A stretch of 64,000 bases of DNA from Pelosinus baikalensis (lineage in GTDB: Bacteria > Bacillota > Negativicutes > DSM-13327): NCBI RefSeq assembly GCF_020819555.1, contig NZ_JAJHJB010000016.1:44751-108750 (forward strand). Reading direction: 5' to 3'. A program made the translations under genes and the position numbers. Below, piece by piece: positions 1 to 8,193 of this stretch (positions are counted from its first letter, which is position 1; every line of letters starts with the position of its first letter). Below the pieces are notes generated by a model. That model was given only the letters and a program-made list of their open reading frames with translations. It was not told the DNA's origin and did no database searches.

Positions 1-405
1 AAAGCCAAGTTTGGTCAGCCAGAAGTGTCTTTAGGCATACCACCAGGATTCGGCGGAACCCAGCGGTTGTCACGTCTAGTGGGCAAAGGCAGAGCGAAGG
101 AATTATTGTTTACTGGTGATATGATTGATGCTGCTGAAGCCTACCGAATTGGTCTGGCAAATCAGGTGGCAGCTCCCGAAGAACTAATTGGAAAAGCAAA
201 AGCAATGGCTCAGAAAATAATATCAAGAGCACCAATTGCCGTACAAGTTTGTAAAACAGCAGTCAATAGAGGTCTTGATGTGGATCTGACTTCAGGAATC
301 GCCTATGAAGCAGAAGTTTTCGGTCTTTGTTTTGCGACACAGGATCAAAAAGAGGGCATGACTGCTTTCATTGAAAAACGCAAAGCAAACTTTATTGGGA
401 AGTAA
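1..405 (+). CDS. Enoyl-CoA hydratase/isomerase (crotonase), C-terminal part
   Basis: Crotonase superfamily enzyme that hydrates or isomerises enoyl-CoA thioesters in the cytoplasm. The window opens inside the gene: codons before the first in-frame GTG already encode family sequence (AKFGQPEVSLGI), so the real start lies upstream. The motif SLGIPPGFGGTQRL, which carries the active-site region after the oxyanion-hole helices, and the C-terminal ATQDQKEGMTAFIEKR trimerisation tail are both typical. The substrate (crotonyl-CoA, other short acyl-CoA) cannot be told without the N-terminal half. A strong hairpin follows the stop, so this is the last gene of its transcript. Confidence 0.93.
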   Translation, partial: KAKFGQPEVSLGIPPGFGGTQRLSRLVGKGRAKELLFTGDMIDAAEAYRIGLANQVAAPEELIGKAKAMAQKIISRAPIAVQVCKTAVNRGLDVDLTSGIAYEAEVFGLCFATQDQKEGMTAFIEKRKANFIGK

Positions 406-431
406 AATACTGGTGTAATGGGTGTAATAAA

Positions 432-470
432 AATAAGGTGATAGAGGCATTGTGCTTCTATCACCTTATT
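432..470. terminator. Bidirectional intrinsic terminator
   Basis: A perfect 14-bp inverted repeat (AATAAGGTGATAGA and its complement) around a short loop lies between two convergent genes. A-rich on the left and T-rich on the right, it can stop transcripts from the crotonase gene and from the MarR gene. Confidence 0.8.
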
Positions 471-482
471 TACCATATCATA

Positions 483-956
483 TTAGCTGTTGAAATTGAT
501 AAGAATGCGTTGCAAAATGCTGCGAAACATAAAGATTTCTGCTTCACTAGAGCCTTCTAACATTTTACTTTCAATCTGTTTCATTAATTGCAATATTGTT
601 GATTTATGGCTTTTCGCTTTCTCTGTTAAAATAATTTGGTAAGAGCGCCGATCGTTGGGAGTATCAATTCGCATCACAAAGCCTGCCTTTTCTAAACGAT
701 CAATCAGACCAGTAAGTGTTGAATTGTCTAACAAAACATTCTTGCTGAGTTCTGATATGGAGATATTGTCCTTCGTGAACAGGGAATAAAGCACGACTAG
801 TTGTCCTGGTGAGATTTCTAAACCCGATTGATCCAACATTTTCTTTGTATAGGAAAAATGTTTTTGTTCTGATTTCGCTAAAAGAATACACATACTATCA
901 AGGATCTGGAGCAATATCGTATTCACCTCTGAATCATTCTTATAATTGGTATGCAA
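483..956 (-). CDS. MarR-family transcriptional regulator
   Basis: Small dimeric winged-helix DNA-binding regulator of about 150 residues, the usual family length. The wHTH reads ISPGQLVVLYSLF, ISISELSKNVLLDNSTL and then the wing MRIDTPNDRRSYQIILT, where the DxRR of the wing is the family hallmark. Ligand and targets are unknown. The start is uncertain: the longest frame begins with TTG and has no clear ribosome site; a GTG and an ATG within the first 25 codons are alternatives. It converges on the upstream crotonase gene and has no obvious operon partner, so autoregulation or control of a distant gene is likely. Confidence 0.9.
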   Translation of the reverse strand: MHTNYKNDSEVNTILLQILDSMCILLAKSEQKHFSYTKKMLDQSGLEISPGQLVVLYSLFTKDNISISELSKNVLLDNSTLTGLIDRLEKAGFVMRIDTPNDRRSYQIILTEKAKSHKSTILQLMKQIESKMLEGSSEAEIFMFRSILQRILINFNS

Positions 957-1056
957 ATTTTATGTATATCAACTATTCTATACGGTTTTTAAGTATTGTC
1001 AATAAAGAAGATTGCAGTTTAGGTGGGAGATACTCCAGGAATCAATTTACTATAGG

Positions 1057-1102
1057 GCAAAGAAACTAGACCATGTCTTAAAAGATGGTCTAGTTTCTTT
1101 GC
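1057..1102. terminator. Intrinsic terminator hairpin
   Basis: An 18-bp perfect inverted repeat (GCAAAGAAACTAGACCAT and complement) with a 10-base loop, followed by TTTTG on the plus strand. It lies downstream of the minus-strand regulator at 1135-1806 and upstream of the marR gene. Confidence 0.75.
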
Positions 1103-1134
1103 TTTTGTTGAAGTAGTGTATTGCTACCAAAAGA

Positions 1135-1806
1135 TCATATACAAGTATCCTCTTGTAGAAAATATCCGACCCCTCGCACTGTTTTAATATTAGATGAGTT
1201 CAATTTCTTACGTAGATAATGAATATAAAGGTCGATATTGGCAATATTGGTTTCAGAGTTGTAGCTCCAAACCTTTTCCATAATTCGTTCCTTGGTAATA
1301 ACTTGACCAAAATTGCGCATCAGCATTTCTAAAAGTAATGATTCCTTCATGGTGAGATGGATGGACTGGTTGCCTTTTATTACCTTGCCTTTTAACGGAT
1401 GAAGGGTAAGACCTGCGGCACAAATATTATCTCCAACAAAATCCTTATTCTTTCTTCGACTCAAGGCACGCAGCCTGGCCAGCAATTCTCCTGTGAAAAA
1501 TGGTTTTGCCAGACAATCGTCAGCACCAGCATCTAATGCTTCAATTCGATACTTTGGCATACTTCTTTCAATGAGAAAAAGGACCGGAGTATTAATTCTT
1601 AGACTACGGATTTTCTTTAAAAAGGAGATGCTGTTACTGCATGGAAAAGAGCGGCACAGGAGGATAATATCATGGACTTGTGTTGTGGCCATTTCCACCC
1701 CTGTTTCTTCATCTCCTGCAGTATCAACTGCATAACCATGCTTTTTTAAGAGCAGGGACATTGTTCCATTGCTTTTTGATTCTTCTTCCATTAGTAAAAT
1801 TTTCAT
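1135..1806 (-). CDS. OmpR/PhoB-type response regulator lacking the phospho-acceptor Asp
   Basis: Receiver domain (about residues 1-118) plus OmpR-type winged helix (about 125-220, ending VRGVGYFLQ). Family length is normal. The receiver is degenerate: the acidic pair survives as Glu7/Glu8 and the conserved Lys as Lys101 (LAKPF), but the position of the phosphorylated Asp is Cys51 (HDIILLCRSFP) and the switch Thr is Ile79. Phosphorylation as in PhoB therefore looks impossible, which places it with atypical receivers controlled by other means, perhaps Cys chemistry or protein partners (inference). No kinase gene adjoins it. It faces the Spy/CpxP-like gene across an AT-rich spacer, suggesting control of that envelope gene and of lpxA behind it. 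Confidence 0.9.
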   Translation of the reverse strand: MKILLMEEESKSNGTMSLLLKKHGYAVDTAGDEETGVEMATTQVHDIILLCRSFPCSNSISFLKKIRSLRINTPVLFLIERSMPKYRIEALDAGADDCLAKPFFTGELLARLRALSRRKNKDFVGDNICAAGLTLHPLKGKVIKGNQSIHLTMKESLLLEMLMRNFGQVITKERIMEKVWSYNSETNIANIDLYIHYLRKKLNSSNIKTVRGVGYFLQEDTCI

Positions 1807-2126
1807 TGCTTACCCTCTTATGGTAACTTCCTTGTCTAAATTAGCCTTCCTTGGATTATTTTTCTATTTTAAAAAAAGAATGTTTGAATTGGATTTGATA
1901 TTTCCATAAAAAATGAGATTATTCGACATTAAGTGGATTATTATTCCTATAATAGCAATTAAATTGTAAAAAAAAGCAAATTTTGATAAATATATATACT
2001 TTCAATGAAAAAAAAAAGACAGATACGATAAAATCAATATTATTAGTACGTCTAAACTTGTCCCATGTAAGAAGGAGACGATGAAGGCATCATATGACAA
2101 GAAGAAAATGGATGAAGGAGTGCAGG
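1807..2126. other. Divergent AT-rich intergenic region
   Basis: About 320 bases between the atypical response regulator and the Spy-like gene. It is very AT-rich, with a TATAAT near 1952 and long A tracts around 2005. Near its right end GAAGGAG (2071-2077) precedes an ATG at 2081 that opens a 20-codon frame overlapping the start of the next gene; it may be a translated upstream ORF or chance. I see no other gene here. Confidence 0.5.
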
Positions 2127-2753
2127 ATGTTGCATATAGCTAAGACATTTATATGTTGTATTATGTTTTTTGAAATTATATTTGGCTTTGGGATTTGTTC
2201 CGCTCAAATTGGTGTATCGGATATGTATCAGGAAGCGCTATGGATAAACCTGAACCTTTCCAAAGAGCAAAGAGATCAAATTGATGGAATTATTCTAGAG
2301 GCAGACAGGCAGATGAGAGCTGTACGAGGCAGACAAAAAATGGTTGATGATCTATATAAATTTGATGATTTATACAACTATGCGGATTCCTTAAGCCAAA
2401 TGAAAGAGATTCGCATGGATGCAGGCAGTAAAATTACACAAGTGCTGCCTTTAAAAGACCGAGAAATTTTTGAAAGTCAATTGGAGGAAAGCCAACAGCT
2501 TACAGAGCGATATACGATGATGATGTTACAATTGGATCTTACGGAAAATCAGCAAACTGATATTGTTACGTCATTGATAAAATCCCAGCAGCGAGTATGG
2601 TCTGTTGTTTCTGATACCTCTCTCTCATGGGAACAGAGAAGGCAAAAATTAAAACGCGTAAATGCGATAAATCTTATAACTGGTAAATTAACAACGACTC
2701 AGCGATCAGCTTGGAAAAAATGGAATCAATCACTTAATTTATTGAATTTATAA
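2127..2753 (+). CDS. Spy/CpxP-like periplasmic protein
   Basis: Predicted exported helical protein. The start at 2127 is chosen because AAGGAG sits 6 bases upstream and the product then begins with a good signal peptide (MLHIAKTFICCIMFF, cleavage near CSAQ); a longer frame opens at 2094. The mature part is alpha-helical and carries three LTxxQ-type motifs (LNLSKEQRDQI, LDLTENQQTDIV, LTTTQRSAW), the signature of Spy/CpxP periplasmic chaperone-like envelope stress proteins. Overall identity to Spy would be low, so the assignment rests on the motifs and layout. It lies 58-65 bases before lpxA on the same strand and probably shares its transcript. Confidence 0.7.
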   Translation: MLHIAKTFICCIMFFEIIFGFGICSAQIGVSDMYQEALWINLNLSKEQRDQIDGIILEADRQMRAVRGRQKMVDDLYKFDDLYNYADSLSQMKEIRMDAGSKITQVLPLKDREIFESQLEESQQLTERYTMMMLQLDLTENQQTDIVTSLIKSQQRVWSVVSDTSLSWEQRRQKLKRVNAINLITGKLTTTQRSAWKKWNQSLNLLNL

Positions 2754-2817
2754 CATATAGTATAGATGGCTCAGATTTTTCATTGGTCCATTATCTTGAT
2801 AAGGCGGTGCATTGAGT

Positions 2818-3642
2818 GTGATACAAAATCAAGCTAAAATACTGATTTTAAATAAGATACATGAAACGGCAGTAATTTCTCCGAATGCTAAACTTGGCAA
2901 AGACGTTGAGATTGGACCTTGTGCGATCATTGGAAATCATGTAACTATAGGAGATGACACTAAAGTTGGAGCAAATGCAGTGATTGATGGCTGGACAAGC
3001 ATTGGCAGAAATTGCAGGATTCATGCAGGTGCATCCATTGGATCGGATCCACAGGATAAAAAATTCATTGATGAAAAAGGTTATGTGAGGATTGGAGATC
3101 ATACGCATATTAGAGAGTTTGTAACCATTAACAGAGGGATCGGCAAGGGGAGAAAAACACAAATCGGCTCGAATTGTTTACTATTAGCATATAGTCATGT
3201 AGCTCATAATTGTGTGATTGGTAACCATGTAGTGATGTCCAATGCTGTTAATCTAGCTGGTCATGTAGTGGTGGAAGATCGAGTTACTATTGGCGGTTTC
3301 GCGGGAATTCATCGGTTTGTAAAAATAGGACGAAATGCTATGATTGGTGGTTTTTCTAAAGTGGTACAAGATGTACCACCTTATATCATGGTGGATGGAA
3401 ATCTCGCACAGATAGCGGGCCTTAATAAAATTGGAATGGTTCGCGGGGGCGTTGAGGAAGATACCCGTAAAGTAATGAAGCGTGCTTATAAATTGCTATA
3501 TTATTCGGGACTTAGTATAGAACAAGCATTAGAGGCAATGGAGCAGGAACTGCCTAAATCGGAGGAATTGGAATCCTTCATAACATTTTTACGTAATTCG
3601 AAAAGTGGAATCTGCCAAAAGGTGTCCAGACACAAGCGCTAA
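2818..3642 (+). CDS. lpxA: Acyl-ACP--UDP-N-acetylglucosamine O-acyltransferase
   Basis: First enzyme of lipid A synthesis: moves a 3-hydroxyacyl chain from ACP to O-3 of UDP-GlcNAc in the cytoplasm. The N-terminal two thirds is a left-handed beta helix of hexapeptide repeats; the catalytic region AYSHVAHNC holds the paired histidines equivalent to H122/H125 of E. coli LpxA; the C-terminal helical domain (GLNKIGMVRGGV) is present. Length is near the usual 262 residues plus a short N-terminal extension. The GTG at 2818 fits the AAGGCGGTG ribosome site best; TTG at 2812 is possible. No lpxC, lpxD, lpxB or fabZ adjoins it, unlike the usual Negativicutes cluster, so it may be a second copy. Confidence 0.93.
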   Translation: MIQNQAKILILNKIHETAVISPNAKLGKDVEIGPCAIIGNHVTIGDDTKVGANAVIDGWTSIGRNCRIHAGASIGSDPQDKKFIDEKGYVRIGDHTHIREFVTINRGIGKGRKTQIGSNCLLLAYSHVAHNCVIGNHVVMSNAVNLAGHVVVEDRVTIGGFAGIHRFVKIGRNAMIGGFSKVVQDVPPYIMVDGNLAQIAGLNKIGMVRGGVEEDTRKVMKRAYKLLYYSGLSIEQALEAMEQELPKSEELESFITFLRNSKSGICQKVSRHKR

Positions 3643-3734
3643 GAAAGCATGGGTGCTCAAAGCATTATCAGTAATTCGCTGTATAAGGAATTAATCCTTC
3701 ACACAAACCTATACATTCAATGGATGAGCAATAA

Positions 3735-3775
3735 AAAAATCAGATCGACCCTAGTAGGGAATCGATCTGATTTTT
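3735..3775. terminator. Bidirectional intrinsic terminator
   Basis: Stem of 14 bp (AAAAATCAGATCGA and complement) with flanking A and T runs between the convergent lpxA and nitroreductase genes. Confidence 0.8.
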
Positions 3776-3782
3776 ACTTTTT

Positions 3783-4382
3783 TTATTTAAACACTTTAAT
3801 GCGTTCGTCTAATGGTTTAAACTCTTTCTCACCAGGATCTGCAGTTGGTTTTCCAAAAGGAAGCTGTGCAATCAATTTCCATGTTATTGGAACATTCCAC
3901 TTTTGAATGACTTGTTCTTCGATCAGAGCACCATAATGCTGCAGGGAAGCACCGAGTCCTTCTGCTTCTAATCCAGTCCACACAACCAATTGTACCATGC
4001 CGGAAGCATGATGTGACCAAATAGGGAAGTTGTCTTTATAAAGAGCAAATTGAGTTTGGAGATCTTTAATTACAGTTTCATCTTCGAAAAATAAAACAGT
4101 GCCATATCCACTTTTAAAAGAATTTATCTTTTCTTCCGTAGGAGCAAATGCATTTTCCGGAACAATCTTTCTAAGAGCTTCTTTGGTGATATCCCACAAT
4201 ATATCGTGTTGCTCTCCTAATAATAGGAGTATTCTAGCACTTTGTGAATTAAATGCAGATGGAGTATGCTTTACAGCAGCTTCAATGATTTCTTGTATCT
4301 TTTCATAGGATACAATTTCTTCTTTACTAATACTATAAATCGAACGTCTTGCTTTTAAAGCGGCATAAAAATCTTTGGACAT
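3783..4382 (-). CDS. Nitroreductase-family protein (YdgI/Frm2-like)
   Basis: FMN-dependent oxidoreductase of about 200 residues. It starts with the typical FYAALKARRSIYSI phosphate-binding segment and continues with HTPSAFNSQSARILLL, which matches the Frm2/Hbn1/YdgI branch rather than classical NfsB. The start ATG at 4382 is preferred over GTG at 4391 because the GAGGTG ribosome site lies 6-7 bases before it. The physiological substrate is unknown; the family reduces nitroaromatics and quinones. It is monocistronic and ends in the shared terminator with lpxA. Confidence 0.88.
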   Translation of the reverse strand: MSKDFYAALKARRSIYSISKEEIVSYEKIQEIIEAAVKHTPSAFNSQSARILLLLGEQHDILWDITKEALRKIVPENAFAPTEEKINSFKSGYGTVLFFEDETVIKDLQTQFALYKDNFPIWSHHASGMVQLVVWTGLEAEGLGASLQHYGALIEEQVIQKWNVPITWKLIAQLPFGKPTADPGEKEFKPLDERIKVFK

Positions 4383-4545
4383 GATTGACACCTCATCTTT
4401 ACATTTTGATTTTTTATATTTCCAAGCAGGTTTGTATAGAAAGCTGCCTAAAATAATTGTTTGATGCTTCTTATATTATTAGTCAAGTTTTTTTCGAAAA
4501 AGATACGGCTTATGCCATTTTTACCAAAGATTTCATGATTTTTCT

Positions 4546-5292
4546 TTAATTCGCTAGCAATTTTAGAATTTTAGCTTTATTTAATATTTCATGAGTTATA
4601 AATTTACCATTAAAAAAAACACTATAACTTGTTATTGGGCAAGTATGATCTTGGGCTTCTTCTTTTGTGGTAATTTGATGAACTCGAATGGGTACCGGAG
4701 AATCCTTAGAAAATAAAAGAGCTTCTTGAGCGTAATTCACAGAAAAAGGGCATTGGGCTGTATAATAGATGTCTAAACCAGGGCCCAAGTCAACTCTCAG
4801 GGTTTTGGCATTGTCACGAAAATAGGGTATAGGAGATGTCGAATGAAACCTTTTTGCCAATAACTCAAAGTAGGGAGGTGCTGTATCACATACTTCAAAA
4901 CCACTTTTTAATAAGAATTTTTTATCGGATAAATAGGGTTTTTTCTTATTACTAGAAATGACGGCAATGCCATGCATGCTTTTAGCATCTTTTTCACATT
5001 CTTCTAATAGTTTTTTCCCCCAGCCTTGTCCCTTAAATCTGCCAGCCACCCAGTGGCAATTAATGATCATATAGCCAGGGGCATGAATGGGAACCCAGGC
5101 ATTTTCGGCGGGAAGATACTCAATAAATACTTTACCTCGCTCATTGAGGCGCTTGAACTTTAAACCTTCCAAAAACTGATTGCTGAGCCATTCCTTTTTA
5201 AGACGTACACCGGATTCTGATTGTTTATCAGATAGGCAGCAGCATATATGCTCTTTATGAATGGTATCATTCGTTATATCTATGATCTTCAT
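4546..5292 (-). CDS. GNAT N-acetyltransferase with YoaP-like C-terminal domain
   Basis: Two-domain cytoplasmic protein of 248 residues, the length of Bacillus YoaP. The N-terminal half (about 1-150) is a GNAT fold with the acetyl-CoA loop VAGRFKGQGWGKKLL. The C-terminal part (about 165-248) has the YoaP signature: a thioredoxin-like segment with YYTAQCPFSVNYA followed by a conserved CPITSYSVFFNGKF stretch. GGGAG lies 7 bases before the ATG. The acetyl acceptor is unknown. No partner gene is evident. Confidence 0.85.
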   Translation of the reverse strand: MKIIDITNDTIHKEHICCCLSDKQSESGVRLKKEWLSNQFLEGLKFKRLNERGKVFIEYLPAENAWVPIHAPGYMIINCHWVAGRFKGQGWGKKLLEECEKDAKSMHGIAVISSNKKKPYLSDKKFLLKSGFEVCDTAPPYFELLAKRFHSTSPIPYFRDNAKTLRVDLGPGLDIYYTAQCPFSVNYAQEALLFSKDSPVPIRVHQITTKEEAQDHTCPITSYSVFFNGKFITHEILNKAKILKLLAN

Positions 5293-5339
5293 AATAATAC
5301 TCCCAAATTAAAATCCTTATTTAATATATTAACCATCGT

Positions 5340-5370
5340 ACTTGAAAAACCTTTACCATGTGGGGTAAAG
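5340..5370 (-). terminator. Intrinsic terminator
   Basis: On the minus strand CTTTACC-loop-GGTAAAG is followed by a short T run, just after the stop of the gene at 5383-5913. Confidence 0.55.
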
Positions 5371-5382
5371 TTGAAAAATAAA

Positions 5383-5913
5383 CTATTTCATCTCAGCTGT
5401 ATGAAAATCGAATACAAATAATATGATTGCTGCTAGCAAGAATGTGATAGACCAGGCCAAGAAGGGTTTTGAATGATGGATTTTTACAAAAGAAAAAAGA
5501 GCAACATCAAACAAGGTTGATATACGCCACGACCAGCCATTTTGATAGGAGATTCCTCCTAATGTGTAATCGATCAATTCAATGGTACTAAAAATGAAAA
5601 TCCATAAGGCAAAGTAAGCATATTGAAGCAGCCTTTCAGATGAAGGAAAACGGGATAAGAAAATAAATACCGTAGCCGGTAGAGCAATATAAGAGTTAAG
5701 TAATTCAACGACAGTAGATGTTGTTACAAAAAAGTCTGGACCAAACCCCCATAAAACATGATGATAGGTCAATAGGGAGGAGCTTAAATTCACAACCATG
5801 ACAAAAAGCATAGTCGGATAATAGTTCTGGAGATTTTTCCAATCTCCAAAGCGATAAACACCGATGATAAAAGCACATACTAATAAAAGCCTGAAAATAA
5901 ACAACTCTATCAT
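5383..5913 (-). CDS. CBO0543-family multi-pass membrane protein
   Basis: Integral membrane protein of 176 residues with about five hydrophobic segments. It shows the pattern of the CBO0543 family found in spore-forming Firmicutes: a DWKNLQNYYPTMLF segment after helix 1, a mid-protein LTYHHVLWGFGPDF loop and a late IELIDYTLGGISYQNGWSW stretch. Function is unknown. A second member of the same family lies head-to-head at 6099-6581, so the two may be co-regulated from the shared spacer. Confidence 0.75.
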   Translation of the reverse strand: MIELFIFRLLLVCAFIIGVYRFGDWKNLQNYYPTMLFVMVVNLSSSLLTYHHVLWGFGPDFFVTTSTVVELLNSYIALPATVFIFLSRFPSSERLLQYAYFALWIFIFSTIELIDYTLGGISYQNGWSWRISTLFDVALFSFVKIHHSKPFLAWSITFLLAAIILFVFDFHTAEMK

Positions 5914-6098
5914 TTAGCATCCACCTTATTATATTACTTATATAATAGTGTATGTAACTCCTGCATGTACTAATTCTTAATGCATTAAGAAAAAATAATG
6001 AATCCCAGAGGGGGAAGGAGAGTTGAAGGATAAATTAAGGTAAATTGTATAAAATAATAATCTTAAAGACTCTATGAACAGTGAGGGATACGAAAAAA

Positions 6099-6581
6099 AT
6101 GTTTAGTGTAGAGACGATCGTTACCATAATCGCGGCAGTAATTACATTGTTGTTGTTGATCTTCGCCGTTGATTGGCGATATTTTCGGGATTGGGTTGTT
6201 GTTTTTCTCTTTAAATCCGTTATTGACTTCGCCTGGGGGAGTCCAGTTGTGAATTTAAAGTTATTGGACTATCCTATTCGGTTGTTGCCGCATTACTATA
6301 ACACAAGCATCTTGTTTGAATTATGGGTATTTCCCACTGCGTGTATTTTATATAATCAAGTTACAAGAAAACGAGGCTTATGGCCGATCATTTATTATGC
6401 AGCGATATTTAGTGCAGTCATTACTGCCATCGAATATCCTATTGAATTATATACTAATCTGATTGAATATTTGGATTGGAGCTGGTTTACTAGTTTTTAT
6501 ACGATCATGATTACATTTTTAGGTTCAAGAGCTTTTATTGCTTTTTTTCGTTGGGGCTGTAATTATTTTGGGTGTAAATAA
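6099..6581 (+). CDS. CBO0543-family multi-pass membrane protein
   Basis: Second member of the family, 160 residues, with about five transmembrane segments. Family marks are DWRYFRDWVVVFLFKSVIDF, the YPIRLLPHYYNTSILFE core and the EYPIELYTNLIEY motif near the C-terminus. ATG at 6099 is chosen because GTGAGGG (6081-6087) can act as ribosome site; a GTG at 6081 would give six more residues but has no site of its own. Function is unknown. Confidence 0.72.
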   Translation: MFSVETIVTIIAAVITLLLLIFAVDWRYFRDWVVVFLFKSVIDFAWGSPVVNLKLLDYPIRLLPHYYNTSILFELWVFPTACILYNQVTRKRGLWPIIYYAAIFSAVITAIEYPIELYTNLIEYLDWSWFTSFYTIMITFLGSRAFIAFFRWGCNYFGCK

Positions 6582-6789
6582 CATTTCCAATAGCTTCAAA
6601 AAAAAACATAAATGAGATTCGAGTAGAAAATCCCTAGGCGATTGTGTATATATTGGTAGACAGTCCTTTTGATAAGTGATAAACTACTGTCATATAGGTG
6701 GCAATGAGATAGCAGAGTACTCCATAATCAGCATAGTAAACTTCATTTTATTTGAATGACGATGAACGAATTAGCTGATCAGAACTATG

Positions 6790-6836
6790 AAGGCTAAAGT
6801 ACGGATTATACCGGCTTTAACCTTTTTCTTTATTAA
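6790..6836 (+). terminator. Intrinsic terminator in the spacer before the PLP enzyme
   Basis: AAGGCTAAAG pairs with CTTTAACCTT (one mismatch), extended inside by CGG/CCG, and is followed by a T-rich run. It sits about 50 bases before the start at 6888, with 200 bases of otherwise gene-free DNA before it, so it could be either the end of the upstream transcript or a leader attenuator. I do not see the conserved cores of a SAM riboswitch or T-box in 6582-6790. Confidence 0.6.
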
Positions 6837-6887
6837 TAAGAGATGCTAAGAAGAAATGATTTTAACAGTATACGAGGGGGATGGGAC

Positions 6888-8006
6888 ATGAAAATTGAAA
6901 CAAAGGCAATTCATCTTGGGCATGAAATAGATCAAGAGACAGGCGCAATAGCACCTCCTATACATTTGTCGACAACCTTTGAACGTGACGCAGATGGCAG
7001 CTATCCTCGTGGTCATGTTTACAGTCGTTTGAGTAATCCGAATCGAGATGCTTTAGAAAAGTGTTTGTGTGGTTTAGAGGGGGGAGAAGGAGCTGCTGCA
7101 TTTTCCTCTGGTTTAGCAGCGATCTTAAACGTATTCCAGGCATTGCTTCCTGGAGATCATGTCGTCGTATCCCAGGACCTATATCATGGAACTACGCGTA
7201 TATTACAAGATATTTTAGAACCGTGGGGACTACAAGTAAGTTATGTAGATGTAAATGATTTTTCTCAAGTTCGGGCAATGATCAAAGCGAATACTAAAAT
7301 TATCTATTTGGAAACTCCATCAAATCCTTTGTTAAAGATAACCGATATCTCTGCTTTAGCAGCCATCGCTCATGAAGCAGGAGCCCTTTGTGTTTGTGAT
7401 AATACTTGGCCGACGCCTATGCTGCAAAGACCTTTGGAATTGGGAGCTGATATTGTTATCCATTCTACGACTAAATATTTCGGCGGACACAGTGATGTTT
7501 TGGGTGGTGCTGTAATCAGTAAAGTAAAGGATGCTTTTTTTGATAAAATTCGTATGCTGCAGCAAATCGGCGGAGCAGTTCCGGCACCCTTTGATTGCTG
7601 GCTAGTATTACGGGGCATTCAGACCTTAAGCTGCCGTATGAAAAATCATTCAGAGAATGCCTTAGAGATCGCCAACTTTTTACAAAAACATCCTAGAATC
7701 GAAAAAGTACATTATCCAGGGCTAGTTGATCATCCAGGACATGACATTGTATTGCGGCAGATGAGTCAATTTGGTGGTATGCTATCCTTTCAAGTTCGAG
7801 GCAATAAAGAAGAGGCCTTGGCATTTATCGGACGGTTAAAGATCATTCAAAGGGCAACAAGCCTGGGTGGAGTAGAAAGTCTTATTGAGCACCGGGCTTC
7901 CATTGAAGGACCCCAGAGTAAAACTCCTGATAATTTACTGCGGTTCTCAGTCGGATTGGAAAATATAGATGATCTAATTGCCGATCTGAATGCTGCATTA
8001 GAGTAA
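6888..8006 (+). CDS. Cys/Met metabolism PLP enzyme (cystathionine gamma-synthase/lyase type)
   Basis: Fold-type I PLP enzyme of 372 residues acting in trans-sulfuration. The start ATG at 6888 follows GAGGGGG by 7 bases; a longer frame from 6843 adds 15 unlikely residues. Visible active-site features: YSRLSNPN (Tyr and Arg contacting the neighbour subunit's PLP phosphate), SSGLAA, CVCDNTWPTP (Asp to the pyridine nitrogen), and HSTTKYFGGHSD with the Schiff-base Lys (about residue 196). The C-terminal SLGGVESLIEHRAS substrate motif is present. Gamma-synthase, gamma-lyase and methionine gamma-lyase cannot be separated by eye. Monocistronic. Confidence 0.92.
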   Translation: MKIETKAIHLGHEIDQETGAIAPPIHLSTTFERDADGSYPRGHVYSRLSNPNRDALEKCLCGLEGGEGAAAFSSGLAAILNVFQALLPGDHVVVSQDLYHGTTRILQDILEPWGLQVSYVDVNDFSQVRAMIKANTKIIYLETPSNPLLKITDISALAAIAHEAGALCVCDNTWPTPMLQRPLELGADIVIHSTTKYFGGHSDVLGGAVISKVKDAFFDKIRMLQQIGGAVPAPFDCWLVLRGIQTLSCRMKNHSENALEIANFLQKHPRIEKVHYPGLVDHPGHDIVLRQMSQFGGMLSFQVRGNKEEALAFIGRLKIIQRATSLGGVESLIEHRASIEGPQSKTPDNLLRFSVGLENIDDLIADLNAALE

Positions 8007-8016
8007 AATGATTCAC

Positions 8017-8050
8017 GAAAGAGCAACTAAGAAAAATGTGGCTCTTTCTT
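8017..8050 (+). terminator. Weak intrinsic terminator
   Basis: GAAAGAGC-loop-GCTCTTTC followed by TTTAAA, 10 bases after the stop of the PLP enzyme gene. Confidence 0.45.
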
Positions 8051-8072
8051 TAAAACATATAAAACGAAAAAG

Positions 8073-8167
8073 GAACCACAAAGGCGCAAAGGACACAAAG
8101 GGTTTTATTTATATTTTTTGTGTACTCCTTTGTGTGCCGCATCAGCGGCATTGTGCCTTTGTGGTTC
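8073..8167. repeat. Dispersed CACAAAG-type hairpin repeat, copy 1
   Basis: Long inverted repeat: GAACCACAAAGGCGCAAAGG (8073-8092) and its near complement (8127-8167). The right arm contains an additional small palindrome (GCCGC-atca-GCGGC). Related hairpins lie at 30669, 31231, 38550 and 53571; all sit just after genes, so they may act as terminators or be REP-like elements. Confidence 0.75.
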
Positions 8168-8193
8168 ATTGCTTTTTTATAACTCTATACATT

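Noticed and set aside
3649..3906. 85-residue ORF after lpxA
   Set aside because: It runs through the bidirectional terminator and into the antisense of the nitroreductase gene.
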